The notes under the pieces were generated by a model. It searched no databases and was not told the DNA's origin. It was given only the letters and a program-made list of their open reading frames with translations. Positions 35,251 to 43,268 of a stretch of DNA of 64,000 nt are shown here, piece after piece. The DNA lies in assembly GCF_900102515.1 (NCBI RefSeq), contig NZ_FMVS01000007.1, positions 1-64,000 on the forward strand. Reading direction: 5' to 3'. Numbering within the stretch: position 1 is the first letter of the stretch; each line of letters starts with the position of its first letter. A program made the position numbers and the translations under genes. The stretch comes from Butyrivibrio sp. INlla14. GTDB taxonomy: Bacteria; Bacillota; Clostridia; Lachnospirales; Lachnospiraceae.

Positions 35251-36414
35251 ATGGATGGAATGGCCATCAGACAAGAGCGACGGAATCCAAAGGAGAAAGC
35301 AAAAAAGACAAATCCGTTGCCGATGAATGTGCAAGTAATTCCTAAGAAGGAAAAACCTAAACCGGGGGACAAGGAGTTTAAACCCAAAAGAGTAGCTGCA
35401 TACTGCAGAGTCAGTACGCTTCAGGAGCAGCAGGAAACCAGCATCCAGGCGCAACAACAGTACTACAACGAGCTTATAGAACAAAGACCTGACTGGGTAA
35501 ATGCAGGAGTCTATGTGGATTGGGGAAAAACAGGAACTCAGACCAAACATAGAGAGCAATTTAATAAGATCATTGCTGATGCGGAAGCCGGGCTTATTGA
35601 CATGATAATTACAAAATCATCATCTCGATTTGCCAGGAATACGTTAGATTTTATCAGTGTTGTCAGGCGGCTCAAAAAACTTAGAACACCGGTAGGAGTC
35701 TACTTCGAAAAGGACCAATACAACAGCCTTGATGAACATGTAGATTTTATGCTGACGCTAATGGCATCCTTTGCACAGGAGGAGTCCCGCACTATCTCAA
35801 GTAATGTGAGATGGGGGATTTTGGTCCGAATGCAGAACGGAACCTTCAAAATCCAGACGCAGTGCCTTCTTGGCTATGACACCAGCGAGGACGGTCATAT
35901 GTATATACTTCCTGAAGAGGCCAAAATCGTAGAAGTTATCTATGAGAATTGTATAAGAGGCAAATCCTATGCTGAGACAGCGAGGATTCTTAATGATATG
36001 GGCGTAGTCACCATTAAAGGTAATCCCTTCACCGGAGGCGCGGTAAAAAACATTTTGCTTAATGAGAAGTATTGTGGCGATGTCCTTATGCAAAAGACAT
36101 TTGTAGAAGATTATCTTACCCATAAAAGCGTTAAGAATACAGGACAGATGGACCAGTATTACATCAAGGATCACCATCCTGCGATCATCGCCAGGGAGGA
36201 CTGGGAGCTTGCTCAGGACATTATAGCCAGGAAAAGAAAACCCAAGAAACCGCAAAAAAGATTGAAGCCAATAAAAGAAGGCACTTTGAAGGGATTTGTA
36301 CCAATGGAGGCAGATTGGACAGACTTACCTGAAAAAAGATTAATCTCGGCATCGGAACGCGGAGAAGGAATGTATAAGAAAAAGGAGAAGTACAAAAATG
36401 AAGTCAGTACTTGA
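35251..36414 (+). CDS. Serine recombinase (large-type, short C-terminus)
   Basis: 387 residues from the ATG at 35251 after AGGAGG. The catalytic domain starts RVAAYCRVSTLQEQQETSIQ with the nucleophilic Ser in VST, then IITKSSSRFARNTLDFISVV. The recombinase (PF07508-like) domain follows: LLGYDTSEDGHMYI, YAETARILNDMGV, GNPFTGGAVKNILLNEKY. After residue ~330 there is no zinc ribbon or long coiled coil; instead a basic linker (RKRKPKKPQKRLKPIKEG) and a short tail. It likely integrates or excises the element at lysS. The next gene overlaps its end by 17 bp. Confidence 0.85.
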   Translation: MDGMAIRQERRNPKEKAKKTNPLPMNVQVIPKKEKPKPGDKEFKPKRVAAYCRVSTLQEQQETSIQAQQQYYNELIEQRPDWVNAGVYVDWGKTGTQTKHREQFNKIIADAEAGLIDMIITKSSSRFARNTLDFISVVRRLKKLRTPVGVYFEKDQYNSLDEHVDFMLTLMASFAQEESRTISSNVRWGILVRMQNGTFKIQTQCLLGYDTSEDGHMYILPEEAKIVEVIYENCIRGKSYAETARILNDMGVVTIKGNPFTGGAVKNILLNEKYCGDVLMQKTFVEDYLTHKSVKNTGQMDQYYIKDHHPAIIAREDWELAQDIIARKRKPKKPQKRLKPIKEGTLKGFVPMEADWTDLPEKRLISASERGEGMYKKKEKYKNEVST

Positions 36415-36865
36415 AGGATTCAAGGTAATAAATGTTAATGAGACCTCTAGTAAATCACAGCTTACATTATTTCAGGATTCAATGAGATTTAATAAAGCAA
36501 CGGCAGCAGAACTTAATTTTCCGGCATTTGTAAGACTTTTGATAAATGAATGTGATGGTGGATTTAAGCTTGCGGTTGAAGTGTGTAACGGTCATTGTAA
36601 AGAGGCCATAAGATTCAGCGAGCTAAAAGAGAAGCAGAACTATGCGATCAACATAAAGCATCCGGCTACCATGGTTATGGTGAGAAGATTTCTGGACTTT
36701 TCACATGAAGAGGATGAGAGAGTGCAATTCAAGGTCAATGGAACATATTACTTAGAAGAAAACGTAATAATTTATGACCTATCAGAGGCGAGAAAAGAGA
36801 TAACTAAGAGTAAGAAAAAAACTATGAATAAGAAAATAACAAATACGGAAGGAGATGTTTCATGA
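36398..36865 (+). CDS. Recombinase-associated protein of unknown function
   Basis: 155 residues, overlapping the end of the recombinase gene, so translationally coupled. The protein begins SVLEGFKVINVNETSSKSQL, continues with FNKATAAELNFPAFVRLLIN and QNYAINIKHPATMVMVRRFL, and ends in a lysine-rich tail. I have seen this type only beside serine recombinases of conjugative elements. A role as DNA-binding partner or directionality factor is an inference from position. Confidence 0.6.
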   Translation: MKSVLEGFKVINVNETSSKSQLTLFQDSMRFNKATAAELNFPAFVRLLINECDGGFKLAVEVCNGHCKEAIRFSELKEKQNYAINIKHPATMVMVRRFLDFSHEEDERVQFKVNGTYYLEENVIIYDLSEARKEITKSKKKTMNKKITNTEGDVS

Positions 36866-36888
36866 GAAAAAGAGCAATCTTTTATTAA
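36862..36888 (+). pseudogene. Stub of a second serine recombinase gene
   Basis: An ATG overlapping the previous stop (ATGA), behind a strong AAGGAGA site, encodes MRKRAIFY and then TAA. MxKRAIFYARVST is a common recombinase N-terminus, so this looks like the first codons of a second recombinase whose remainder was lost. Only eight residues support it. Confidence 0.4.
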
Positions 36889-37122
36889 GTGAAACAGAAT
36901 CTTTTTGATTTGATTTTATAGATGTAGATAAATTAGAAAACGCAAGTTACCGACGTTATGTTTTTTTTTAGCGTCATTTGATGACTTAACCTGCTATCTG
37001 TCGCGACTTAAGTAACATTATGAGGTAGAGATGCAGATTCTGTTTTAAAAGATTGCATAAGAAAAATTAAAACAATGCCATCTCTATTTTGAAAAGATGC
37101 GAAAGGATAAAATAAAAAGTTG

Positions 37123-37233
37123 CCACATATAGGTGTGATCGGATATGGCATGGATAGCCTATTTATGCTGATTACACAGAGGTTGAGCATTAGGGACGTA
37201 CTACAGTTCCCGACGTTGAAGAGTGCAAAGTAA
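37123..37233 (+). pseudogene. Diverged duplicate of the lysS 3' end
   Basis: Read from 37123 the frame gives IGYGMDSLFMLITQ, then SIRDVLQFPTLKSAK and TAA. It aligns without gaps with the lysS C-terminus (IGYGIDRLCMLLTD..TIRDVLLFPTLKSVK) at about two thirds identity. At the DNA level only short blocks such as AGGGACGT are shared. It has no start of its own. It marks a former or present attachment site: integration at lysS leaves one 3' end on each side of the insert. The region 36889-37122 has no gene. Confidence 0.8.
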
Positions 37234-37475
37234 CAATAGATGTATTTAGCAGTCGATAAATGCTAAGAAATGGAAATACATGGAAATAGGTACACCGATG
37301 TGCTACCGATTCTACGGCATTTATTTACATGCATATCCAGATAATGGAAAAATTGCTGTTTTTGGTACGACACTCATAGACATCAGATGACAATCTGAAA
37401 ATGGGTGGAAAAAACGCTTTAAGATAAAAATCGAATAGAAAAACAGTTTCAGAAGAATGGTCTTTGAAACTATTT

Positions 37476-37518
37476 GGCACTTACTTTTAGTAGAAATACT
37501 ACAGGTAAGTGCCTTTTT
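37476..37518 (+). terminator. Leader hairpin before the maintenance operon
   Basis: GGCACTTAC (37476-37484) pairs with GTAAGTGCC (37505-37513), with a nested AGTA/TACT stem inside and TTTTTA after. It lies directly before the DUF6462-parA-parB genes and may act as terminator or attenuator. Confidence 0.6.
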
Positions 37519-37540
37519 ATTTGCGCTGGAAAGGAGATCG

Positions 37541-38014
37541 ATGAATGGGAAAAACTTAGCAAAAGGACCTGATCTTGAAAAATATATCAATGATCAGAAC
37601 AGGAAAAGATTTATCCAATATTCCGAAGGAGCAAGGCTTTTCGGAATGCGGTACTGGTCATTTGTGAGATTCTGCAAAAGAGCCGGTGCCGTGATCACAC
37701 TAAGAAAAACAGCAATTGTTGACCTGGATGTTCTTGAGGATTACATTGAGCAGTTCAACGAATACCGGGAAGATACAGAAATGGAGGACGCTATGCCAAG
37801 GAAAAAAGAAAAAGCACCAATTGATGAGAGGATGATCAACGGAAAGAAATGGGTGAGGCTGGATGAAGCTGCTGAGCTATATTCAGTCAGCACCAAGACT
37901 ATTGAGAAGTGGGCTGAGCAGTCAAAAGCCAAATACAAGATTGATGGAGTAGTTCTTTTCAGTACAACCAAATTGGATATGTTCATAGAAAACATGGGAC
38001 AGGAGGACTTATAA
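37541..38014 (+). CDS. Tandem DUF6462 (excisionase-like HTH) protein
   Basis: 157 residues from the ATG at 37541 (AAGGAG 4 bp upstream). Two related helix-turn-helix units are visible: RFIQYSEGARLFGMRYWSFV..KRAGAVITL (about residues 17-65) and KWVRLDEAAELYSVSTKTIE..SKAKYKIDG (about 102-150). Single-unit proteins of this type occur in many Clostridial conjugative elements. A DNA-binding role in regulation or partition is likely. It ends at the parA start with no gap, so the three genes form one operon. Confidence 0.7.
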   Translation: MNGKNLAKGPDLEKYINDQNRKRFIQYSEGARLFGMRYWSFVRFCKRAGAVITLRKTAIVDLDVLEDYIEQFNEYREDTEMEDAMPRKKEKAPIDERMINGKKWVRLDEAAELYSVSTKTIEKWAEQSKAKYKIDGVVLFSTTKLDMFIENMGQEDL

Positions 38015-38800
38015 ATGTGCAAGGTAATCTCAATCGCAAACCAAAAGGGAGGAGTCGGGAAGACAGTAACTGCAGTAAATCTGGCAATTGGCCTTGCCAG
38101 AGAGGGAAAGAAAGTACTGGCAATTGACAACGATCCACAAGGGAGCCTGACTGTGAGTCTTGGTTACAATGAACCGGACAATCTGGATTATTCCCTTGCT
38201 ACTGTGATGATGAAAATTATTAATGATGAGCCCTGGGATGTACAGGATGGACTTCTCCATCACAGTGAAGGAATCGACATCATGCCTGGAAACATCGAGC
38301 TTTCCGGACTTGAGATAACACTTACCGGAGTTCTCAGCAGGGAAACAGTGCTCAGGGAATATGTAAATGCAGCCAGGGAGCAGTATGATGCGATTATTTT
38401 AGATTGCATGCCATCACTGGGAATGATGACTATTAACGCTCTGGCCTGCGCGGATTCAGTACTCATCCCTTGTTCTGTTGGGTATCTTCCATTGAAAGGT
38501 CTTCAGCAGTTGATCAAGACCATAGGCCGTGTGAAGAGGCAGCTCAATCCGAAGCTGGAGATTGAAGGAATCCTGCTAACGATGGTAGATACGAGAACCA
38601 ATTATGCAAAAGACATTATTGAAAAGGTTAATGAATTTTATGCTGACAAAATAAATGTTTTCAAGAATCAGATTCCAATGTCAGTTAGAGCTGCAGAGAT
38701 TTCAGCTGAGGGAACAAGCCTTTATGCCTATGATCCGAATGGCAAGGCTTCAAATGCTTATATGGCACTGGTAAAAGAGATTGCAAGAAAGGTGGGCTAA
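38015..38800 (+). CDS. ParA-type partition ATPase
   Basis: 261 residues. VISIANQKGGVGKTVTAVNL is the deviant Walker A (KGGVGKT), VLAIDNDPQGSLTVSLG the A' region, and YDAIILDCMPSLGMMTINAL the Walker B-like part. It drives segregation of the element's circular form together with the ParB encoded 4 bp downstream. A GGAGG site lies before the ATG. It belongs to the Soj/ParA branch without an N-terminal HTH; the HTH protein is encoded just upstream. Confidence 0.92.
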   Translation: MCKVISIANQKGGVGKTVTAVNLAIGLAREGKKVLAIDNDPQGSLTVSLGYNEPDNLDYSLATVMMKIINDEPWDVQDGLLHHSEGIDIMPGNIELSGLEITLTGVLSRETVLREYVNAAREQYDAIILDCMPSLGMMTINALACADSVLIPCSVGYLPLKGLQQLIKTIGRVKRQLNPKLEIEGILLTMVDTRTNYAKDIIEKVNEFYADKINVFKNQIPMSVRAAEISAEGTSLYAYDPNGKASNAYMALVKEIARKVG

Positions 38801-38803
38801 ATT

Positions 38804-39703
38804 ATGGCAAGCAGAGTTGGACAGAAAATTCAGATGACAAGTATAGATGAGCTCTTGGGAGTTCCTTCAACAGAAGGGACTTCCGACATAGATATAATGA
38901 TGATCTTTCCTTTTAAAAATCATCCCTTCAAGGTGCTTGATGATGAAAAGATGGATGAACTTGTGGACAGCATCAAGATGAACGGAGTTCTTACTCCTGT
39001 AATTGTAAGGCCTGATGGTGACAGATATGAAATGATTTCCGGTCACAGGAGACTACATGCAGCCAAGAGAGCAGGACTTCGGAAGATTCCTGCGATTGTA
39101 AAAGAAATGCAGGATGATGACGCCATAATTTTCATGGTTGATTCTAACCTCCAGCGTGAGGAGATACTACCAAGTGAGAAGGCATTCTCTTATAAAATGA
39201 AGCTTGATGCTATGAAAAGGCAGGGAGCACGTAAGGATTTAACTTCGTCCCTACTAGGGACGAAGTTGCGGTCCGATGAAGAACTGGCTCAGAAAGCAGG
39301 AGAAAGCAAGAATTCAATCCATAGGTATATAAGGCTTACAGAGCTGATTCCGGAATTATTGGACCTTGTAGATGATAAGGATCTTCCATTATATACAGCC
39401 GTTGAAATGTCCTACTTCGCCCGGGAAATCCAGAAATGGTTTTATGAGTACTGCAATGAAAACAGAATTCCCAAATGGAATGAAGTAGCTGCTATCAGAA
39501 ATGGATTCAAGCAGGGAGAGCTTACACAGCAAAAGCTCATTGATGTTTTAAATGGAAACATGGAAGCACCTTCTGATCCCAAGAAGCTGACCTTCACAGA
39601 AAGAAAGCTCAATAAATATTTTCCGGCGTACATGACGCTGAAAGAACGTGAAGACATAATTATCAGCCTTTTGGAGAAATGGAAACTGGAGCAGGAACAG
39701 TAA
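38804..39703 (+). CDS. ParB/Spo0J-type partition protein
   Basis: 299 residues. The ParB N-terminal domain has HPFKVLDDEKMDELVDSI, GVLTPVIVRP and the catalytic CTP-binding motif ISGHRRLHAAKRAG. Next comes EREEILPSEKAF-like sequence, then an HTH region (SDEELAQKAGESKNSIHRYI), and a helical C-terminus. Between the two, a 27-bp perfect palindrome is embedded in the codons for TSSLLGTKL. It forms an operon with parA. Confidence 0.9.
   Translation: MASRVGQKIQMTSIDELLGVPSTEGTSDIDIMMIFPFKNHPFKVLDDEKMDELVDSIKMNGVLTPVIVRPDGDRYEMISGHRRLHAAKRAGLRKIPAIVKEMQDDDAIIFMVDSNLQREEILPSEKAFSYKMKLDAMKRQGARKDLTSSLLGTKLRSDEELAQKAGESKNSIHRYIRLTELIPELLDLVDDKDLPLYTAVEMSYFAREIQKWFYEYCNENRIPKWNEVAAIRNGFKQGELTQQKLIDVLNGNMEAPSDPKKLTFTERKLNKYFPAYMTLKEREDIIISLLEKWKLEQEQ
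39241..39267 (+). repeat. 27-bp perfect palindrome inside parB
   Basis: Arms AACTTCGTCCCTA and TAGGGACGAAGTT (13 bp each) flank a single C. It falls in a variable part of ParB between the CTP-binding and HTH domains. It could be the parS centromere site or a transcript hairpin; neither is proven. Confidence 0.6.
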
Positions 39704-39808
39704 TCACAGATACAAAAATGTACATATAAATACAGCTATGTCCATGATGCTATGTTTGAAATCGGGACATGACATTATTTTAGAAGGAGCCCTTTTAGGG
39801 AAAAGAAT

Positions 39809-40927
39809 ATGAGATTTGATTATTTTTATGGTAAAGAGGCTGACATGATGACTTTTTACCGGATACCCAAATTGTTGATTACAGATCCATATTTTGAAGA
39901 TCTGGATAATGAGGCCAAGCTCATGTATGGCTTGTTGCTTGATAGGATGTCACTTTCTACCAAGAATGGATGGTATGACAACCAGCACAGAGTCTATATC
40001 ATTTATGGTCAGAAGAAGCTCATGCAGGATCTTCATCGTGGAAGAAATAAGGTATATGACATGCTCAACGCTCTTGAGAAGATAGGGCTCATTGAGCGTG
40101 AGAAGGACAGAAAGTACAATCCTGACAAGATCTATGTGAAGATGTTTGTAGACCAGGCTGCTGAACGCAGACCTAGAAAGATTGCAGTGTCCGAAACGCA
40201 AACACTGGAAAAGAAAAATAACATCATCAGAATCACTGGACCATCCATGAAGAAATCTGAGCTCTGCGAAAATGACATGTTTGAAATGCAAACATCAGAA
40301 GCTTCTCCCGTGTTTGAAAATCAAACATATGAAGCTGCTCCATGTACCGATTCCAAACACGATATGTTTGATTCGCAAACATATGCATGTACCGAAGATA
40401 AACATGCTCATGTTTGTAATCCAAACACTAATTATACTGAGATTAATAAAACTGATTATAGTTATACTGAGTCTTATCCAATCTGCGCTGAGAATGAGAT
40501 GGGAGAAGATGAGGGTTGTGCAAATTACAGAGAGATCGTTAGTCAGAATATCGAGACCGAGAGGCTTTGCAGGGATTACCCTAATGACGAAGAAAAGATC
40601 AGAGGCTTAGAAAGCCTTATTGTGGACATTGTGACATCCAGCAGAGATTCCATGGTTATTGGCAGTGAAGAGCGTGATATGGATGATGTCAGGGAGAGGT
40701 TCCTTGGTCTCAAAAGATTCCACATCGAGGATGTGATCGCTAACTGGGATAAGCTTACCAAAGTTCCCAAGAATCCCAGGGCGTATCTGCTGGCGATGCT
40801 CTATAACTCGCCAACAACTGCTGATGCGCAGATAAAGGCACAGGTAAACCATGACATGGCTTATTGCAGCCGCAACAATGAAACTATAAACTACGATGAA
40901 CTTGAAGAACTTTTACTGGAGAATTGA
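39809..40927 (+). CDS. repA: RepA_N-type replication initiator (DUF6017 C-terminus)
   Basis: 372 residues. The first ~110 residues are the RepA N-terminal winged-helix domain (MRFDYFYGKEADMMTFYRIP, LITDPYFEDLDNEAKLMYGL, QHRVYIIYGQKKLMQDLHRG). The middle (about 155-205) is a variable linker with repeated (V/M)FE.QT segments, which reflects palindromic DNA repeats. The C-terminal ~120 residues are DUF6017-like (NYDELEELLLEN at the very end). The start at 39809 is preferred over 39845 because the FDYFYG opening is family-typical. It should start replication of the excised circle. Confidence 0.85.
   Translation: MRFDYFYGKEADMMTFYRIPKLLITDPYFEDLDNEAKLMYGLLLDRMSLSTKNGWYDNQHRVYIIYGQKKLMQDLHRGRNKVYDMLNALEKIGLIEREKDRKYNPDKIYVKMFVDQAAERRPRKIAVSETQTLEKKNNIIRITGPSMKKSELCENDMFEMQTSEASPVFENQTYEAAPCTDSKHDMFDSQTYACTEDKHAHVCNPNTNYTEINKTDYSYTESYPICAENEMGEDEGCANYREIVSQNIETERLCRDYPNDEEKIRGLESLIVDIVTSSRDSMVIGSEERDMDDVRERFLGLKRFHIEDVIANWDKLTKVPKNPRAYLLAMLYNSPTTADAQIKAQVNHDMAYCSRNNETINYDELEELLLEN
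40278..40427 (+). repeat. Four TGTTTG-N5-CAAACA palindromes (iteron-like) in repA
   Basis: Perfect copies occur at 40278-40294, 40311-40327, 40365-40381 and 40411-40427; half-sites CAAACA lie at about 40353 and 40199. They are within the variable linker of repA. RepA_N replicons are known to carry their replication origin inside the rep coding sequence, so this is the candidate origin of the element. Confidence 0.7.
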
Positions 40928-40929
40928 GG

Positions 40930-41223
40930 ATGATGATAATAAAACTATTCGCAAAGATAATACTGTTTCCTGTATTCTTGATCACTTGTTTTATCAGAAC
41001 ATGGGCAAAAGTGATCGTAAAGATTGGCTCCATGGTACTGGGGCTGATCTACCTGCTGATGTTCATAGTGATCGCATTCCATTTCTGCAGACATGAATGG
41101 ACTCCGATGCTGTTCACAATAGGGATGTCATTTGGATTATTCCTTGTTTCTTTCTGCGCTGTTGCGGTGGGAGTGCTGCTTGACAGCATCAGCGACAAGT
41201 TGTCAAAGATACTGGCGTCATGA
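40930..41223 (+). CDS. Small membrane protein
   Basis: 97 residues from the ATG at 40930, 2 bp after the repA stop. Three hydrophobic segments are visible (LFAKIILFPVFLITCF, IGSMVLGLIYLLMFIVIAF and LFTIGMSFGLFLVSFCAVAV). It has no known domain. Similar small membrane proteins follow repA in related elements. An in-frame TTG at 40924 overlaps the repA stop and could be used instead. Confidence 0.6.
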   Translation: MMIIKLFAKIILFPVFLITCFIRTWAKVIVKIGSMVLGLIYLLMFIVIAFHFCRHEWTPMLFTIGMSFGLFLVSFCAVAVGVLLDSISDKLSKILAS

Positions 41224-41349
41224 CCAGAAAATAATCTGCGAAAAAATTCATAACTTGCACCAAATGCAAATGTTTCAGTGTAAAATAGCATCTATGAAAA
41301 CGCGTGAGGAAGCACTAAAATATGGTCTGTCTTTTCCAGACACATGCCT

Positions 41350-41422
41350 GGGGCATTAGCGCAGTTGGGAGCGCATCACACTGGCAGTGTGGGGGTCACG
41401 AGTTCGAGTCTCGTATGCTCCA
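41350..41422 (+). tRNA. tRNA-Ala (anticodon GGC)
   Basis: A complete cloverleaf of 73 nt: acceptor GGGGCAT/ATGCTCC including the G3-U70 pair that is the alanine identity element; D stem GCGC/GCGC; anticodon stem TCACA/TGTGG with loop CTGGCAG (anticodon GGC); T arm ACGAG-TTCGAGT-CTCGT; discriminator A. The 3' CCA is not encoded. It sits inside the conjugative element, between repA and an ATPase gene, and is followed by a perfect 17-bp stem. Confidence 0.93.
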
Positions 41423-41440
41423 TACTATTTGGAGAATAGA

Positions 41441-41491
41441 AGCTTTAGGGAACTTTTTGCATATAATTCTTAGCAAAAGTTCCCTAAAGCT
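41441..41491 (+). terminator. Perfect 17-bp hairpin after tRNA-Ala
   Basis: AGCTTTAGGGAACTTTT and its exact complement at 41475-41491 flank a 17-nt loop, followed by GTTTTAG. Likely the tRNA terminator, though the T-run is weak. Confidence 0.65.
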
Positions 41492-41492
41492 G

Positions 41493-41599
41493 TTTTAGAA
41501 AAACGGTACATATGCCACAAATCTAAAATGAGCATTGATTTTCATGATGACATGAAATATACTTTAGAAAAACGGTACATGTACCGCAAATCTAAAATA
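41493..41599 (+). promoter_or_regulatory. Two 38-bp direct repeats with nested palindromes before the ATPase gene
   Basis: Copies at 41493-41530 and 41563-41599 (69-bp period) share outer TTTTAGA/TCTAAAA arms and a central operator-like core. In copy 2 the core is the perfect 14-bp palindrome CGGTACATGTACCG (41573-41586); in copy 1 it is CGGTACATATGCCA. Copy 2 abuts the ribosome site of the gene at 41611. Confidence 0.65.
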
Positions 41600-41610
41600 G
41601 GAGCAAAGAA

Positions 41611-42900
41611 ATGTATATTTCCAGACAACGATATTTGGATAGACTGATCAGTCATATGAACAATGGCTTGATTAAGGTTATTACTGGAATAAGGAGATGT
41701 GGAAAATCATATCTCTTATTTGAGATTTTTTATAACTACCTAATTGAACAGGGGATTCCGGAAGGCAACATCATAGCAGTGCCACTGGATGATGAAGACT
41801 ATGCTGATTACAGAGACCCCAAAAAACTAAATGAGTACATCAAGGGCAGGATTGTTGACAACAAGCAGAAATACTACGTTTTTATTGACGAAGCACAGTA
41901 TGCCATTACAAAAGAGGAAATGAAGAATCCGGATATTCCAATAAGGCTTTATGGCTTGTTGAATGGTCTGTTAAGAAAAGAAAATGTGGATGTATATGTT
42001 ACTGGCAGCAATTCAAAATTTCTTTCGTCGGACATAATGACTGAGTTCCGTGGAAGAGGGGATGAGATTCACATTGCACCACTGTCTTTTTCTGAGTATT
42101 TGCCTGCTTCCGGGAAAGATAAGTCTGATGCCTGGCAGGATTACACCTATTATGGGGGACTTCCTCATATACTTGCTGAGCCGGACGATCAGTCCAAAGC
42201 TTCTTATCTTGAGCGATTGAATAATGAAATTTATCTGCGTGATATCTGTGAGAGGTACGATATCCACGATGAAAATGGAATGGAAGAGCTGATGAAGTTG
42301 GTAGCTTCCGCAATAGGGTCTCTCACCAATCCGCAGAAGGTTTCAGATACTTTTGCCAGCAGTGGTCGTAAAGGGATATCTATGCCTACCATTGCCAATT
42401 ATCTGAAGTATCTTCAGGAAAGCTTCATGATACAGAAGGCTGAACGTTATGACATCAAGGGACGTAAGTATATCAGCACCCCGGCAAAGTATTATTACAC
42501 TGATATTGGATTAAGGAATGCCTTTCTGAATTTTAGACAGTATGAAGAAACTCATATCATGGAGAACATCATATACAATGAGCTGATCTATCGTGGATAT
42601 AACGTTGATGTAGGAGTTGTAGAAATCAGAGTTGAAGAAGACGGAAAAAAGGTAAGAAAGCAGCTTGAAGTAGACTTTGTGGTGAATCAGGGAAGTAAAA
42701 GGTATTACATACAGTCGGCTTTTGCTTTGCCTGATAAAGAAAAGATGGATCAGGAGCAGGCTTCGCTCATAAAGATAGCCGATTCATTCAAGAAAATCAT
42801 CATTGTAGGCGGGAATGCGAAGATATGGAGAAATGAGCAGGGAATCACAATAATGAGCCTGTTTGATTTTCTGCAGAATGAAGATAGTTTGGATTATTGA
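41611..42900 (+). CDS. AAA ATPase with DUF4143 domain
   Basis: 429 residues. The N-terminal AAA_14 domain has KVITGIRRCGKSYLLFEIF (Walker A), YYVFIDEAQYA (Walker B) and VYVTGSNSKFLSSDI (sensor). The C-terminal ~150 residues are DUF4143: YYTDIGLRNAFLNF, IIYNELIYRGYNVDVGVV, KQLEVDFVVNQGSKRYYIQ. The D and xExK-like residues in the last segment suggest a degenerate nuclease fold. Such proteins are widespread and their function is unknown. Preceded by two operator-like repeats. Confidence 0.85.
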   Translation: MYISRQRYLDRLISHMNNGLIKVITGIRRCGKSYLLFEIFYNYLIEQGIPEGNIIAVPLDDEDYADYRDPKKLNEYIKGRIVDNKQKYYVFIDEAQYAITKEEMKNPDIPIRLYGLLNGLLRKENVDVYVTGSNSKFLSSDIMTEFRGRGDEIHIAPLSFSEYLPASGKDKSDAWQDYTYYGGLPHILAEPDDQSKASYLERLNNEIYLRDICERYDIHDENGMEELMKLVASAIGSLTNPQKVSDTFASSGRKGISMPTIANYLKYLQESFMIQKAERYDIKGRKYISTPAKYYYTDIGLRNAFLNFRQYEETHIMENIIYNELIYRGYNVDVGVVEIRVEEDGKKVRKQLEVDFVVNQGSKRYYIQSAFALPDKEKMDQEQASLIKIADSFKKIIIVGGNAKIWRNEQGITIMSLFDFLQNEDSLDY

Positions 42901-42991
42901 AATTTAAACCACAACATATTGTATTTGAACGCTAAAAATAGTACAATAATTTGTAGATAAAACTACTGACAAGTTTTGAACGGAGGAGACG

Positions 42992-43213
42992 ATGATTACT
43001 GAATTTCCGAAGCGACTGTTGATTGATGGTTTTGTTTACGAAAAGAAAAGTCCTCATGATGGCGGTGGAGCCTATTATGACTTCAAGGACAATCCATCTG
43101 AGATAACCAGCAAGTTCATCTGTCTGTATCCTAACGGAGAGCTCACGTACAACTGGAACGGGTTGGAACAGAAATGGAACAAGACATATTCAGTTATAAA
43201 AGAAATAGTATGA
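42992..43213 (+). CDS. Small protein of unknown function
   Basis: 73 residues with a CGGAGGAG ribosome site. Sequence such as LLIDGFVYEKKSPHDGG, AYYDFKDNPSEITSKF and GELTYNWNGLEQKWNK is polar and beta-prone, without transmembrane segments. I do not recognise it. It lies between the AAA ATPase and the convergent toxin-antitoxin pair. Confidence 0.5.
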   Translation: MITEFPKRLLIDGFVYEKKSPHDGGGAYYDFKDNPSEITSKFICLYPNGELTYNWNGLEQKWNKTYSVIKEIV

Positions 43214-43268
43214 GCAACTAAACTTTTTGATATAGAAAAGAGGAGAGGGCAGGATTCCTGCCCTCTGA

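Noticed and set aside
35251..36414. Site-specific DNA invertase
   Set aside because: The catalytic domain is shared, but the following ~200-residue recombinase domain is that of large serine integrases, not of the ~190-residue invertases.
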